A stretch of DNA of 64,000 bases from contig NZ_LKKO01000058.1 in assembly GCF_001455965.1 (NCBI RefSeq), positions 1 through 64,000 on the forward strand, given 5' to 3'. The position numbers and the translations under genes are program-made. The DNA is from Methylobacterium sp. GXS13 (GTDB lineage Bacteria > Pseudomonadota > Alphaproteobacteria > Rhizobiales > Beijerinckiaceae). The notes beneath the pieces were generated by a model. The model had not been told where the DNA came from and ran no database searches. It saw nothing but the letters and a program-made list of their open reading frames with translations. Every line of letters starts with the position of its first letter. The stretch's first letter is position 1. Positions 1-8,292 of the stretch are shown piece by piece.

Positions 1-126
1 AACCGGCGCCTCTGGAGAGATGCGGAAGCGACCCTCGCCTCCGCCAGAGCCTTCCTCTACGCCGCAGCCGTCATGATCCTCGTCAGACGCCTCGCCCGAT
101 CACCCTGCTTCTCGAACGCATTCTAA
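1..126 (+). mobile_element. C-terminal fragment of an IS5-family transposase
   Basis: The first 126 bases read in frame as the last 41 residues of a transposase (NRRLWRDAEATLASARAF, then LYAAAVMILVRRLAR), ending at a TAA. The segment ATLASARAFLYAA followed by a hydrophobic stretch and RRLAR is the usual C-terminus of IS5/IS427-group DDE transposases. The element enters from beyond the left edge, so its length, integrity and left inverted repeat cannot be judged. Its right end should lie between here and the manC stop at 189, but I could not assign an inverted repeat or target duplication without the other end. Confidence 0.75.
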
Positions 127-188
127 GAATTTGCGCAGAGCCAATTTGATTAGACTGCGTTGGCCTTCACGAAAGCAGCGCGGGTAAC

Positions 189-1619
189 TCATCGTCCATA
201 AATATCCTCGACGCGGATGATATCGTCCTCGCCGGTGTAGGATCCGACCTGGACCTCGATCAGCTCCAGCGGGATCTTGCCCGGGTTGTTCAGCCGGTGC
301 ATCGACCCGATCGGCAGGTACACCGCCTCGTTCTCGTGGACCAGCACCACCCTCTCGTCCACCGTCACCTCCGCGGTGCCGCGCACCACCACCCAGTGCT
401 CCGCCCGGTGATAGTGCTTCTGCAGCGACAGACGCCCGCCCGGAACCACCTGGATCCGCTTCACCTGGAAGCGCTCGCCGATGTCGATCCGCTGGTACCA
501 CCCCCACGGCCGGTACATCCGCAGATGCGCGTCCGCCTCCGGCTCGCCCGACGCCCGCAGCGCGTTGACCAGCTGCTTGACCTCCCCCGAGCGGGCTTTC
601 GACGCCACCAGCACAGCGTCCGGCGTCGAGACCACGACCACGTCCTCCAGCCCGACCACCGCGGTCAGGCCCTCGCCCTGGCTGTGCACCAGGCTGTTCT
701 TCGTCCCGATCAGCGACACCCGGCCCCGCACCGCGTTGCCCTCGGCATCGTGGTCCAGCACCTGCCAGACCGCGTCCCAGGTCCCGACATCCGACCACGG
801 GAACGACACCGGCAGCACACCCGCCCGGGCGGTCCGCTCCATCACCGCGTAGTCGATCGAGATCTTCGGCGCCCGCGCGAACGCCTCGCCGTCCAGCCGA
901 ACGAAGTCGAGGTCGGTCACGGCCGCGTCGAGCGCGGCCCGCGCGGCCTCGAGCACCTCCGGCACGAAGGCTTCGAGTTCGGCCAGCATCAGGTCGGCGC
1001 GGAACAGGAAGTAGCCCGAGTTCCACAGGGCGCCGTCCGCGATCAGCGCCTCGGCGCCGGCGCGATCCGGCTTCTCGACGAACTTCTCCACCCGGGCGGC
1101 GCCGGGGGCCTCGGAGATCGGCGCGCCGCGGCGGATGTAGCCGTAATCCGAGGCCGGGCGGGTCGGCTCGATGCCGAGCGTCATGGTGTAGCCGGCCCGC
1201 GCGCCCACGGCGGCGGCCTTCACGGCGTCGACGAAGGCCTGGGTGTCGGGCACGACGTGGTCGGCGGCCATGATCAGCACCACCGCCTGCGGGTCGATCG
1301 CGGCGGCATGCAGCGCGGCCACCGCCACGGCGGCGGCGGAGTCGCGCCCTTGCGGCTCGAGCACGATGTCGGCGGCGATCCCAAGCTGGCCGCACTGCTC
1401 GGCGACGATGAACCGAGCTTCCGCGGAGGCGATCACGGTCGGCTTGGCGAACACCGACGCATCCGCAACGCGCTCGAGGCTGGCCTGGAAGGTCGAGGTC
1501 CTCGCATCCACCAGCCGGGCGAACTGCTTGGGCATGCTCTGCCGCGAGACCGGCCACAGCCGGGTCCCCGTGCCGCCGCACAGGATCATGGGATGGATCG
1601 CGGTGTCGGATCGGGACAT
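189..1619 (-). CDS. manC: Mannose-1-phosphate guanylyltransferase / mannose-6-phosphate isomerase
   Basis: Bifunctional type II enzyme that makes GDP-mannose from mannose-1-phosphate and GTP and interconverts mannose-6-P and fructose-6-P for polysaccharide synthesis. The N-terminus carries the nucleotidyltransferase signature (CGGTGTRLWPVSR); the C-terminal cupin has SLQKHYHRAEHWVVVRG, the metal-binding isomerase motif. The start is taken at 1619 (MSRSDTAIHP) because GGGAGG lies 8 bases upstream; a longer in-frame start at 1682 has no such site and adds atypical residues. Length 476 residues matches the family. The gene runs toward the IS fragment, with only 62 bases between its stop and the transposase stop. 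Confidence 0.95.
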   Translation of the reverse strand: MSRSDTAIHPMILCGGTGTRLWPVSRQSMPKQFARLVDARTSTFQASLERVADASVFAKPTVIASAEARFIVAEQCGQLGIAADIVLEPQGRDSAAAVAVAALHAAAIDPQAVVLIMAADHVVPDTQAFVDAVKAAAVGARAGYTMTLGIEPTRPASDYGYIRRGAPISEAPGAARVEKFVEKPDRAGAEALIADGALWNSGYFLFRADLMLAELEAFVPEVLEAARAALDAAVTDLDFVRLDGEAFARAPKISIDYAVMERTARAGVLPVSFPWSDVGTWDAVWQVLDHDAEGNAVRGRVSLIGTKNSLVHSQGEGLTAVVGLEDVVVVSTPDAVLVASKARSGEVKQLVNALRASGEPEADAHLRMYRPWGWYQRIDIGERFQVKRIQVVPGGRLSLQKHYHRAEHWVVVRGTAEVTVDERVVLVHENEAVYLPIGSMHRLNNPGKIPLELIEVQVGSYTGEDDIIRVEDIYGR

Positions 1620-1834
1620 GGGTGGGACCTCCCGCGGCTCGGCAATGGGTGCGGGGCCAGCCCGCGGATGCGAGGCCTGCACAGGGCTCGCTGGGCCTGA
1701 CTGGCCGCGCGATTGGCCGCTTCGTACACGAGGGAGCCCTTAGACTCAGCCCGCTCCGGTGCCAATCCTGCGGGGATCGCGCGCGCCGCGCCGGGCTGGT
1801 CCCGAGCGCAGGGATCGTTATCTCTCAGCGACAC

Positions 1835-3289
1835 ATGAAAGCTTCAGCGACAACCCAACCTACCCTCGAAGATCCCACGCAGGTTCCGCGCCGGATTCCT
1901 TCCGTTGAACGTCTTGTCAGCGGGGTCTCGGAGGAAATCCTCGCTTCCTACGGGCGCACGGCCTGCACTGAGGCGGTGCGAGCCATCCTGGCCGGGATCC
2001 GTTCAGAGGGCGGCCCGGTGCCGGACGAGGCGGCGATCCGGTCCGCGGCAGGGGAGAAACTCGCGGCCCAGCGTCGGACCTCACTGCGGCCGGTCTTCAA
2101 CCTCACCGGTACGGTTCTCCATACCAATCTCGGCCGGGCGCTCCTGCCTCGCTCAGCTGCAGAAGCCGTGACCGCCGTGATGTTACAGGCAAGCAACCTC
2201 GAATTCGATCTCGCCACCGGCTCCCGGGGCGAGCGCGACGACCACGTGGAATCGCTGATCTGCCGCTTGACCGGGGCCGAGGCCGCGGTGGTCGTCAACA
2301 ACAATGCCGCCGCCGTCCTGCTGGTGCTGAACGCGCTCGCCATGCGCAAGGAGGTGGTGGTCTCGCGCGGCGAACTCGTGGAGATCGGCGGCTCCTTCCG
2401 GGTGCCCGACGTGATGGCCCGGGCTGGTTGCCGGCTGCGCGAGGTCGGCACCACCAACCGCACCCATCTGCGCGATTTCGCCGAGGCGCTCGGGCCGCGC
2501 ACTGGCCTCGTCATGAAGGTGCATCCGAGCAATTACGCGATCACCGGTTTTACCGCCGAAGCGGACCCGATAGCGCTCCACGCCCTATGCCGGGAGCACA
2601 GCGTGCCTCTGGCGGAGGATCTTGGGAGCGGCAGCCTCGTCGACCTCTCTGCCTACGGCTTGCCCCCCGAGCCCACCGTTCGCGAGGCCCTGGCGCGAGC
2701 GGATGTGGTGACCTTCAGCGGCGACAAGCTCCTCGGTGCGGTCCAGTGCGGAATCGTGGCCGGGCGCAAGGATCTGATCGCCCGGGTGCGCAAGAACCCG
2801 CTGAAGCGGGCTTTGCGGGTCGACAAGATGACCTACGCGGCCCTGGAGGCGGTGCTGCGGCTCTATCTCCATCCTGAACGGCTGGCCGAGGAGCTGCCAA
2901 CTCTGCGCCTGCTCACCCGCCCGCGCGGGGCAATCGACGCGCAGGCCCGGGCCATCGCGCCGGCGGTCGCCGAACGGATATCCGGTTGGGCGACGGTCTC
3001 GGTGACCGAGTGCATCAGCCAGATCGGCTCCGGGGCGCTGCCGGTGGAGACCTTACCTAGCGCAGCCCTGGTGCTGACACCGGAAGGCGACGGCCGCCGC
3101 GGCGCCGGGGGCCGCTGCAAGCGCCTCGCCGAACGTCTGCGCGAATTGCCGGCACCGGTAATCGGCCGCATCAGCGGCGATGCCATCGTGCTCGACCTTC
3201 GTACTCTGGAGGACGAAACCGGGTTCTTGAACAGCCTATCGAACTTGTCATCCCCAGGTGACGGAGCGTCCGGGCGCCGGGGTTGTTGA
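1835..3289 (+). CDS. selA: L-seryl-tRNA(Sec) selenium transferase
   Basis: PLP enzyme that converts seryl-tRNA(Sec) to selenocysteinyl-tRNA(Sec) with selenophosphate. Visible family marks are NLTGTVLHTNLGRALLP near residue 85-105, the NNNAAAVLLVLNALA stretch, and the PLP lysine in TFSGDKLLG (about K298), followed by LKRALRVDKMT. Length 484 is normal. The start at 1835 (MKASATTQ) lies at the beginning of SelA-like sequence; the reading frame stays open farther upstream but that part is not SelA-like. selB normally follows selA directly, but here the next gene is an OhrR-type regulator and no selB, selD or selC is in the window. The last 15 or so residues (SSPGDGASGRRGC) look like a non-conserved tail. 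Confidence 0.93.
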   Translation: MKASATTQPTLEDPTQVPRRIPSVERLVSGVSEEILASYGRTACTEAVRAILAGIRSEGGPVPDEAAIRSAAGEKLAAQRRTSLRPVFNLTGTVLHTNLGRALLPRSAAEAVTAVMLQASNLEFDLATGSRGERDDHVESLICRLTGAEAAVVVNNNAAAVLLVLNALAMRKEVVVSRGELVEIGGSFRVPDVMARAGCRLREVGTTNRTHLRDFAEALGPRTGLVMKVHPSNYAITGFTAEADPIALHALCREHSVPLAEDLGSGSLVDLSAYGLPPEPTVREALARADVVTFSGDKLLGAVQCGIVAGRKDLIARVRKNPLKRALRVDKMTYAALEAVLRLYLHPERLAEELPTLRLLTRPRGAIDAQARAIAPAVAERISGWATVSVTECISQIGSGALPVETLPSAALVLTPEGDGRRGAGGRCKRLAERLRELPAPVIGRISGDAIVLDLRTLEDETGFLNSLSNLSSPGDGASGRRGC

Positions 3290-3403
3290 GAAAGAGCAAG
3301 TCGCGCAGGGGCTTGCGCGCGTGATGCGCGTGTTATGCTAGGGTGGCCAACCCGCGGTCGCGGTGCGAGACAAGCGGCCCTCGGACCGCGATGGGCGAGA
3401 AAC

Positions 3404-3874
3404 ATGTCGTATTCAGTGGACACGGTCGAGACGGAGCACGTGACGGATCCGCTCCTGCTCGATAACCAGCTTTGCTACGCGCTCTACGCTGCCGCGCACC
3501 GGATGACGAAGTCTTACCGCCCACTCTTGGAGCGGCTTGGCCTGACCTATCCGCAATATCTCGTCTTGCTGGTGCTGTGGGAGCAGGACGGCGTCACGGT
3601 TTCGGAGATCGGCCGGCGACTGCGGCTCGATTCCGGCACGCTCACACCGGTGCTGAAGCGACTGGAGAGCGCGGGATTCCTGGTGCGAACCCGGCGCCAG
3701 TCAGACGAGCGCGAGGTCGAGATCGCGCTGACGCCGCAAGGGGCCGCCTTGCGAGCGGAGGCCGTCACCGTGCGTGAGAGCGTGATGTGCCAGCTCGAAC
3801 TCAGCGAGCCGGAGATCCGGGCCTTGCGCAAGGATCTCGGCACTCTGATCGAGCGGTTAAGCGGGAACGACTGA
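3404..3874 (+). CDS. ohrR: MarR-family regulator, OhrR type
   Basis: Winged-helix repressor of 156 residues. The segment LLDNQLCYALYAAAHRM, then LGLTYPQYLVLLVLWE, matches OhrR, the thiol-based sensor of organic hydroperoxides; Cys24 corresponds to the reactive cysteine whose oxidation releases the DNA. The recognition region reads LRLDSGTLTPVLKRLESAG with RRQSDEREVEIALT as the wing. I chose the ATG at 3404 because OhrR proteins begin just before this block. The usual target gene ohr is not adjacent. The gene is convergent with the pentapeptide gene, six bases from stop to stop. The paralogue class (OhrR versus another one-Cys MarR) is an inference from sequence. Confidence 0.85.
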   Translation: MSYSVDTVETEHVTDPLLLDNQLCYALYAAAHRMTKSYRPLLERLGLTYPQYLVLLVLWEQDGVTVSEIGRRLRLDSGTLTPVLKRLESAGFLVRTRRQSDEREVEIALTPQGAALRAEAVTVRESVMCQLELSEPEIRALRKDLGTLIERLSGND

Positions 3875-3880
3875 GGGATT

Positions 3881-5221
3881 CTACCGTCGCAGGCGATTGC
3901 CGAGGACGAAGCCGTAGAGTCCCATCAGGATGATGCCGACCGCGCCCTCCAAGCCGACCAGCAGATTGGTAACGCGCCCGGTCGGCTTGAGGCCGATCTC
4001 CGGTGGATTGGCGGTCATCATGTTGAGCGCGCTGTAGCTCATCAGGTCGATCGGATTGTAGGTCGGCCCCGCCTCAGCCCCCTCGGTCAAGAATAGGCCG
4101 CCGGTGAGTCCGTATAGGCCGGCGAACACGACAATCAGCAGCGCGAAGGCTCGGGCGATACGCGACAGGCTCTCGCCGTAATCGCACAGCCACTCGACGA
4201 ATCTGTCGGCGGTCCAGCGGTAGCCATGGCCCAGGATTCCGAGCCAGTCTCGTGAGATCCAGGCGACGCGCGCCTGTTGCCCTGCATGAAAGCGGCCCAT
4301 CCGGCGGCCGCGCTTGTAGGCCCAGCTCGCAGCGTCCTGGCTGCCGATGCTCTTCCAGTTCTGTTCTAGGGCAAGATAGCTCGCCTGCGCCGCCTCGTAG
4401 GCACCGGATACCTCTTCGCCCACGGCGCCGCCGAGCTGCTCGACGCTCATTCGAGTGCCGTTAAGCCAGGCGCCAGCGAAGCGGGCATGCCGCAGTCGGC
4501 AGGTGGCGAGGTTGAGCCGAACAAGATCGGTGTCGGAGAGGTCGGCGCCGGACAGGTCGGCGCCGTCAAGCTTCGCTCCGGTGAACTTGGCGCCACGCAG
4601 GCGCGAGCCCGCGAGGGATGCCTTTGTAAGGCTCGCGCCCTCGAAGTCGGCATGGGTCAGGTTGGCGTCGGCGAGCTTGGCTTCGTCGAGCCGCGCGCCG
4701 CGGAACACGGTGTCGTCGGCATCGGCACCGGAGAAATTCGCGCCCCAGAGGTCAGCTTCGGCGAAATTCGCCCCGTCCAAAAGCGCGCCCGACAGATCGG
4801 CGAAGCGCATGGCGGCCTGCCCGAAGCGGGCATCCTCCAGCATTGCTTCGGCGAACCTGACCTGGCCCGCCACGATGCCGCTGAAATCCGCCCCCGAAAG
4901 GTCGGCCTCAGACAGATCGGCTTCTTCTAGGATCGCCCCGATGAATCGGGTCGAGCGCCCGACCGCTCCGGTAAGGCTGGCCCGGCGCAGATTTGCGCCG
5001 GACAGATCGGACTCCTCCATGCGGGCCCGGGACAGGTCCGCACCGACCAGGGGAAGGCCGCCGGATTCGGCATCGGCCGGCGCGACAGTGGCAAGCGCCG
5101 TGCTGCTGGCATCCACATGCGCAAGGTCGAGGCCCGGCTCGCGGACGGGCGTGCCGGCTGCGATCAGGTCTAGGAGGCCGCGCAGGCGCGGCTCCACATC
5201 TCGGGGCGTGACCTGATCCAT
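3881..5221 (-). CDS. Pentapeptide-repeat protein with C-terminal channel-like membrane domain
   Basis: 446 residues. Residues about 55-250 are tandem pentapeptide repeats of the A(D/N)LXX kind (ADLSGADFSG, GANFAEADLWGANFSGAD, GAKLDGADLSGADLSDTD), expected to fold as a right-handed square beta-helix. After a soluble linker of about 80 residues come two hydrophobic segments, ARAFALLIVVFAGLYGLTGG and VTNLLVGLEGAVGIILMGLY, with a pore-loop-like stretch between them (DLMSYSALNMMTANPPEIG). This arrangement resembles two-TM ion channel domains fused to pentapeptide repeats, but the potassium filter TVGYG is absent. Function is unknown; a gated pore or membrane anchor is inference. Confidence 0.85.
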   Translation of the reverse strand: MDQVTPRDVEPRLRGLLDLIAAGTPVREPGLDLAHVDASSTALATVAPADAESGGLPLVGADLSRARMEESDLSGANLRRASLTGAVGRSTRFIGAILEEADLSEADLSGADFSGIVAGQVRFAEAMLEDARFGQAAMRFADLSGALLDGANFAEADLWGANFSGADADDTVFRGARLDEAKLADANLTHADFEGASLTKASLAGSRLRGAKFTGAKLDGADLSGADLSDTDLVRLNLATCRLRHARFAGAWLNGTRMSVEQLGGAVGEEVSGAYEAAQASYLALEQNWKSIGSQDAASWAYKRGRRMGRFHAGQQARVAWISRDWLGILGHGYRWTADRFVEWLCDYGESLSRIARAFALLIVVFAGLYGLTGGLFLTEGAEAGPTYNPIDLMSYSALNMMTANPPEIGLKPTGRVTNLLVGLEGAVGIILMGLYGFVLGNRLRR

Positions 5222-5267
5222 CCAGGCTCTTTGCCGGAGAGAACGGCGCCGCGCCAGATCCCTCGGC

Positions 5268-7577
5268 TCAGGTCGTGGCCGTCACCCGCACGGTGATGGC
5301 CTTGGCGGCGGGGGTCTTGGACTGCTCGTCGTGATGCCAGAGCGGCAACAGGACATTCAGCTCCGGGTAGTAACCGCCGCAATTCCCCTGGGGGATGTCG
5401 TAGGCGATCACCCGCAGACCGCCGACGCGCCGCGTGACCGCGTCGCCGGCCACCGCCTCGACATCAACGGAGCCGCCGTCCTTGAGCCCGAGCCGGGTGA
5501 TATCGGCCCGGTTCATGAACAGGATGTCGCGGGTGCCCTTCACCCCGCGGAAACGGTCGTCGTAGCCGTAGACCGTGGTGTTGAACTGGTCGTTCGAGCG
5601 CAAAGTGATCAGGTCGAGCACGTCCGGGCCGTGCGCCGGCAGGTCAGGATCGGCCTCCAGCCCCTCCGGCACCGAGAAGTTCGCCTTGCCGGTGTCCGTC
5701 TCCCATTTCCGGTCGCGGGCGCCAAGCGGCTTGGTGATCCCGCCCGGCCGGAACATCTGCCCGTTCAGGTCGTGGAACACCGTCGGATAGGTCGCCTCGA
5801 TCGCGTCGCGCACCCGGGCGTAATCGGCGACCCAGGCATCCCAGTCGATGCGCGGGTTGTGCGGCAGCGCCGCCTTGGCGATCTCGGCCACGATCCAGGG
5901 CTCGGAGCGCACCTCCGGGCCGACCGGATCCGATACGCCCCGGGAGCCGTGGAAGCGCGCGGTGGAATCCTCCATCGAAACCGCCTGCGGGCCGCTCGCC
6001 TGTTGGTCGATCTCGATCCGGCCGAGACAGGGCAGGATGTACGCGACCGTGCCGTTGACTAGATGCGAGCGGTTGAGCTTGGTCGAGATCTGCACCGTGA
6101 GGCGCTGCCGCCGCCAGGCCGGCTCCATCCGCCCGGTATCGGGGATCGCCCGCAAAAAGTTGCCGCCGAGGCTGACGAAGGCCTTGACGCTGCCGTCTAG
6201 GATGCCCTCGCAGCTCTCGACCGTGTTAAGCCCCTTCTCCCGCGGCGGCTCGAAGTCGTAGAGCTCCTTCAGCTTGTCGAGCGGTGCCAGCTCCGGCTTC
6301 TCGGTGATGCCGACCGTGCGCTGTCCCTGCACGTTCGAGTGGCCGCGCACCGGGCAGATCCCGGCGCCGGGTTTGCCAATATTGCCGCGCAGCAGCAGCA
6401 GGTTCACCAGCATCCGCACGGTCTCGGTGCCCTTGCGATGCTGGGTCAGGCCCATCCCGTAGATGCCGATCACCGCCTTGGCGCGGGCATAGACCCCGGC
6501 CGCGGCTTCGAGGGCCGGGCGGGTGAGGCCGGAGCGCCGCTCGATCGCCGCCCAATCCGCGCGATGGCAGAACGCCACGAATGCATCGAAGCCATGGGTG
6601 TGCTCGGCGATGAAGGCGTGATCGAGCACCGCTGGCTTGCCCGCGGCCACGGCCTCCCGATCCTGGGCGATGAGGATCTTGCACATGCCGGTGAGCGCCG
6701 CGAGGTCGCCGCCTGCCTTCACCTGGTGGTACTGCGTCGAGATCTTGGTGGCCGAGCGCGTCAGCATCTCCACCGGCGATTGCGGGTTGGTGAAGCGTTC
6801 GAGCCCGCGCTCGCGCAGCGGGTTGAAGGTAATGATCTGCGCCCCCTGGCGCCGCGCCTCCTGGAGCGGATGGAGCATCCGGGGCGCGTTCGAGCCGACA
6901 TTCTGGCCGAAGAAGAAAATTAGGTCGGCTGTCTCGAAATCCTCGAGCAGCACCGTGCCGACCGGCGCGCCGATCGATTGCGGCAGCGCCACCGAGGTCG
7001 GCTCGTGGCACATATTCGACGAGTCCGGCAGGTTGTTGTTGCCGTAGAGGCGCGCGAGCAGCGCCCACATGTAGCTGGTCTCCAGCGAGGCCCGCCCGGA
7101 GGCGTAGAACACCGCCGATTTCGGGTCCTCTTCGCGTAGAGCCTTCAGCTCCCGCCCGATCTCGGCAAACGCTTCGCCCCAGGAGACCGGCCGGTACCGG
7201 TCAGTCTCGGGATCGTAGCGCATCGGATGCGTCAGGCGGCCCTGCTCCTCCAGGGCGTAGTCGCTCCAGCCGAGCAGCTCGGTGACTGTGTGGGCGGAAA
7301 AGAAATCCGGGGTTGCCCGCCGACGGGTCTGTTCCCAAGCGGTGGCCTTGGCGCCGTTCTCGCAATACTCGAAGGCCAGCGGCTTGGCCGGCTTCGCCCA
7401 GGCGCAGGAGACGCACATGAACCCGTCCGGCTTGTTCTGCTTCAGCAGCATCGCCGAGCCGGTGACCGGGACGCCTTCGCGCGTCAAAATCTCCACGAGG
7501 GAGCGGGCGGAGCCCCAGCCACCCGCAGGGCTGTCATAGGGTTCGATCCGTATGTCACCGGTGTCCTGTTCGCTCAT
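5268..7577 (-). CDS. FdhF/YdeP-family molybdopterin oxidoreductase
   Basis: 769 residues with the full molybdopterin oxidoreductase and molydopterin-dinucleotide-binding domains of the YdeP branch related to formate dehydrogenase H. N-terminal CVSCAW and FEYCENGAKA resemble the YdeP cysteine region, SSNMCHEPTSVALPQSIG marks the active-site region, and MNRADITRLGLKDGGSVDVEA belongs to the C-terminal domain. There is no Tat signal, so it should be cytoplasmic. YdeP homologues are often linked to acid or stress responses; the substrate is unknown. The start is supported by GGGAGGAGG eight bases upstream. The metal-ligand position reads as an ordinary residue with no in-frame TGA, so the nearby selA is not explained by this enzyme. 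Confidence 0.9.
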   Translation of the reverse strand: MSEQDTGDIRIEPYDSPAGGWGSARSLVEILTREGVPVTGSAMLLKQNKPDGFMCVSCAWAKPAKPLAFEYCENGAKATAWEQTRRRATPDFFSAHTVTELLGWSDYALEEQGRLTHPMRYDPETDRYRPVSWGEAFAEIGRELKALREEDPKSAVFYASGRASLETSYMWALLARLYGNNNLPDSSNMCHEPTSVALPQSIGAPVGTVLLEDFETADLIFFFGQNVGSNAPRMLHPLQEARRQGAQIITFNPLRERGLERFTNPQSPVEMLTRSATKISTQYHQVKAGGDLAALTGMCKILIAQDREAVAAGKPAVLDHAFIAEHTHGFDAFVAFCHRADWAAIERRSGLTRPALEAAAGVYARAKAVIGIYGMGLTQHRKGTETVRMLVNLLLLRGNIGKPGAGICPVRGHSNVQGQRTVGITEKPELAPLDKLKELYDFEPPREKGLNTVESCEGILDGSVKAFVSLGGNFLRAIPDTGRMEPAWRRQRLTVQISTKLNRSHLVNGTVAYILPCLGRIEIDQQASGPQAVSMEDSTARFHGSRGVSDPVGPEVRSEPWIVAEIAKAALPHNPRIDWDAWVADYARVRDAIEATYPTVFHDLNGQMFRPGGITKPLGARDRKWETDTGKANFSVPEGLEADPDLPAHGPDVLDLITLRSNDQFNTTVYGYDDRFRGVKGTRDILFMNRADITRLGLKDGGSVDVEAVAGDAVTRRVGGLRVIAYDIPQGNCGGYYPELNVLLPLWHHDEQSKTPAAKAITVRVTATT

Positions 7578-7735
7578 GCCGTCCTCCTCCCGGCACGCCA
7601 GCGTCCGGACCGGGGGGGAACGCGCGAGACTGCAGGTCGGATCAAAGGCGCGTCACCGCGGCGCCGAAGCGCTTCCGTCCCTGCTGTGGCGGATCTAGAC
7701 TCGGTCAGTGAACGAAACGCTCAGCGGAGAGAAGA

Positions 7736-7909
7736 ATGGCCAGCGTCGACGTCGAGATGGTGAAATGCGCCTGTCAGGACTGCGTGTGCGTCGTCCAACT
7801 GTCCAAGGCGGTGTCCCGGGACGGCAAGGCGTATTGCTGTGACGAATGTGCCGACGGTCACAAGGATCACACCGGTTGCGAGCATGCCGGCTGCGCCTGC
7901 CACGGCTGA
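7736..7909 (+). CDS. Bacterial metallothionein (SmtA/BmtA family)
   Basis: A 57-residue protein with ten cysteines (positions 11, 13, 16, 18, 34, 35, 38, 48, 53, 55) and four histidines. KCACQDCVCVV, then GKAYCCDECADGHKD, then GCEHAGCACHG is the spacing of cyanobacterial and proteobacterial metallothioneins that bind Zn, Cd or Cu in a zinc-finger-like cluster. GGAGAGAAG ends two bases before the ATG. It is divergent from the YdeP-type gene and convergent with the MTH1187-family gene. No SmtB/ArsR-type repressor gene lies beside it, so metal control, if any, must act from elsewhere. Confidence 0.9.
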   Translation: MASVDVEMVKCACQDCVCVVQLSKAVSRDGKAYCCDECADGHKDHTGCEHAGCACHG

Positions 7910-7974
7910 GCGGTCTCGAACGACGGGGCCCGCGCGACGGCAGGAACGCCGCGCGGCGCCTCAGAGACGATCCG

Positions 7975-8262
7975 TCAGGAGACGGCCGCGAGCTTGTCGG
8001 CCATAGACTGATCCTTGTCCCGGCGGGTCGAGAAGATCAGCGTGAAGAAGGTTCGCTCGACACCGAGCTCGGCGAGCCGCGCCTCGCAACGTTCGGCCAG
8101 CGCGCAGACCTCCGACAATTCGGCCTCGATATTGGTGCCGTTGGGATGCATCGTGGCGGTCAAGCCGCTTGCTTCGATGATCGCTTTAATCTCGCGCACG
8201 TAGGACGAGACCGAGGGACCGACGCCCATCGGCACGATGCACAGGTCGGCGGATACCTTCAT
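7975..8262 (-). CDS. MTH1187-family (UPF0045) thiamine-binding-like protein
   Basis: 95 residues starting MKVSADLCIVPMGVGPSVSSYV, a small ferredoxin-like fold family whose members (MTH1187, YkoF-related) bind thiamine or its precursors in some species. The internal block THAT-like region here is LTATMHPNGTNIEAELSEV, followed by LAELGVERTFFTLIFSTRRDK. I prefer the start at 8262: GGGAAG lies about ten bases upstream, and the extra ten residues of a longer frame are not family-like. It lies downstream of, and convergent with, the metallothionein gene. The ligand in this organism is not shown by the sequence. Confidence 0.85.
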   Translation of the reverse strand: MKVSADLCIVPMGVGPSVSSYVREIKAIIEASGLTATMHPNGTNIEAELSEVCALAERCEARLAELGVERTFFTLIFSTRRDKDQSMADKLAAVS

Positions 8263-8292
8263 GGTGATGCTTCCCAAAGGACCGGAGCCCAC

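Noticed and set aside
3258..3340. 27-codon GTG ORF overlapping the selA end, as a possible selB start
   Set aside because: It lacks the GHVDHGKT start of SelB and ends after 27 codons.
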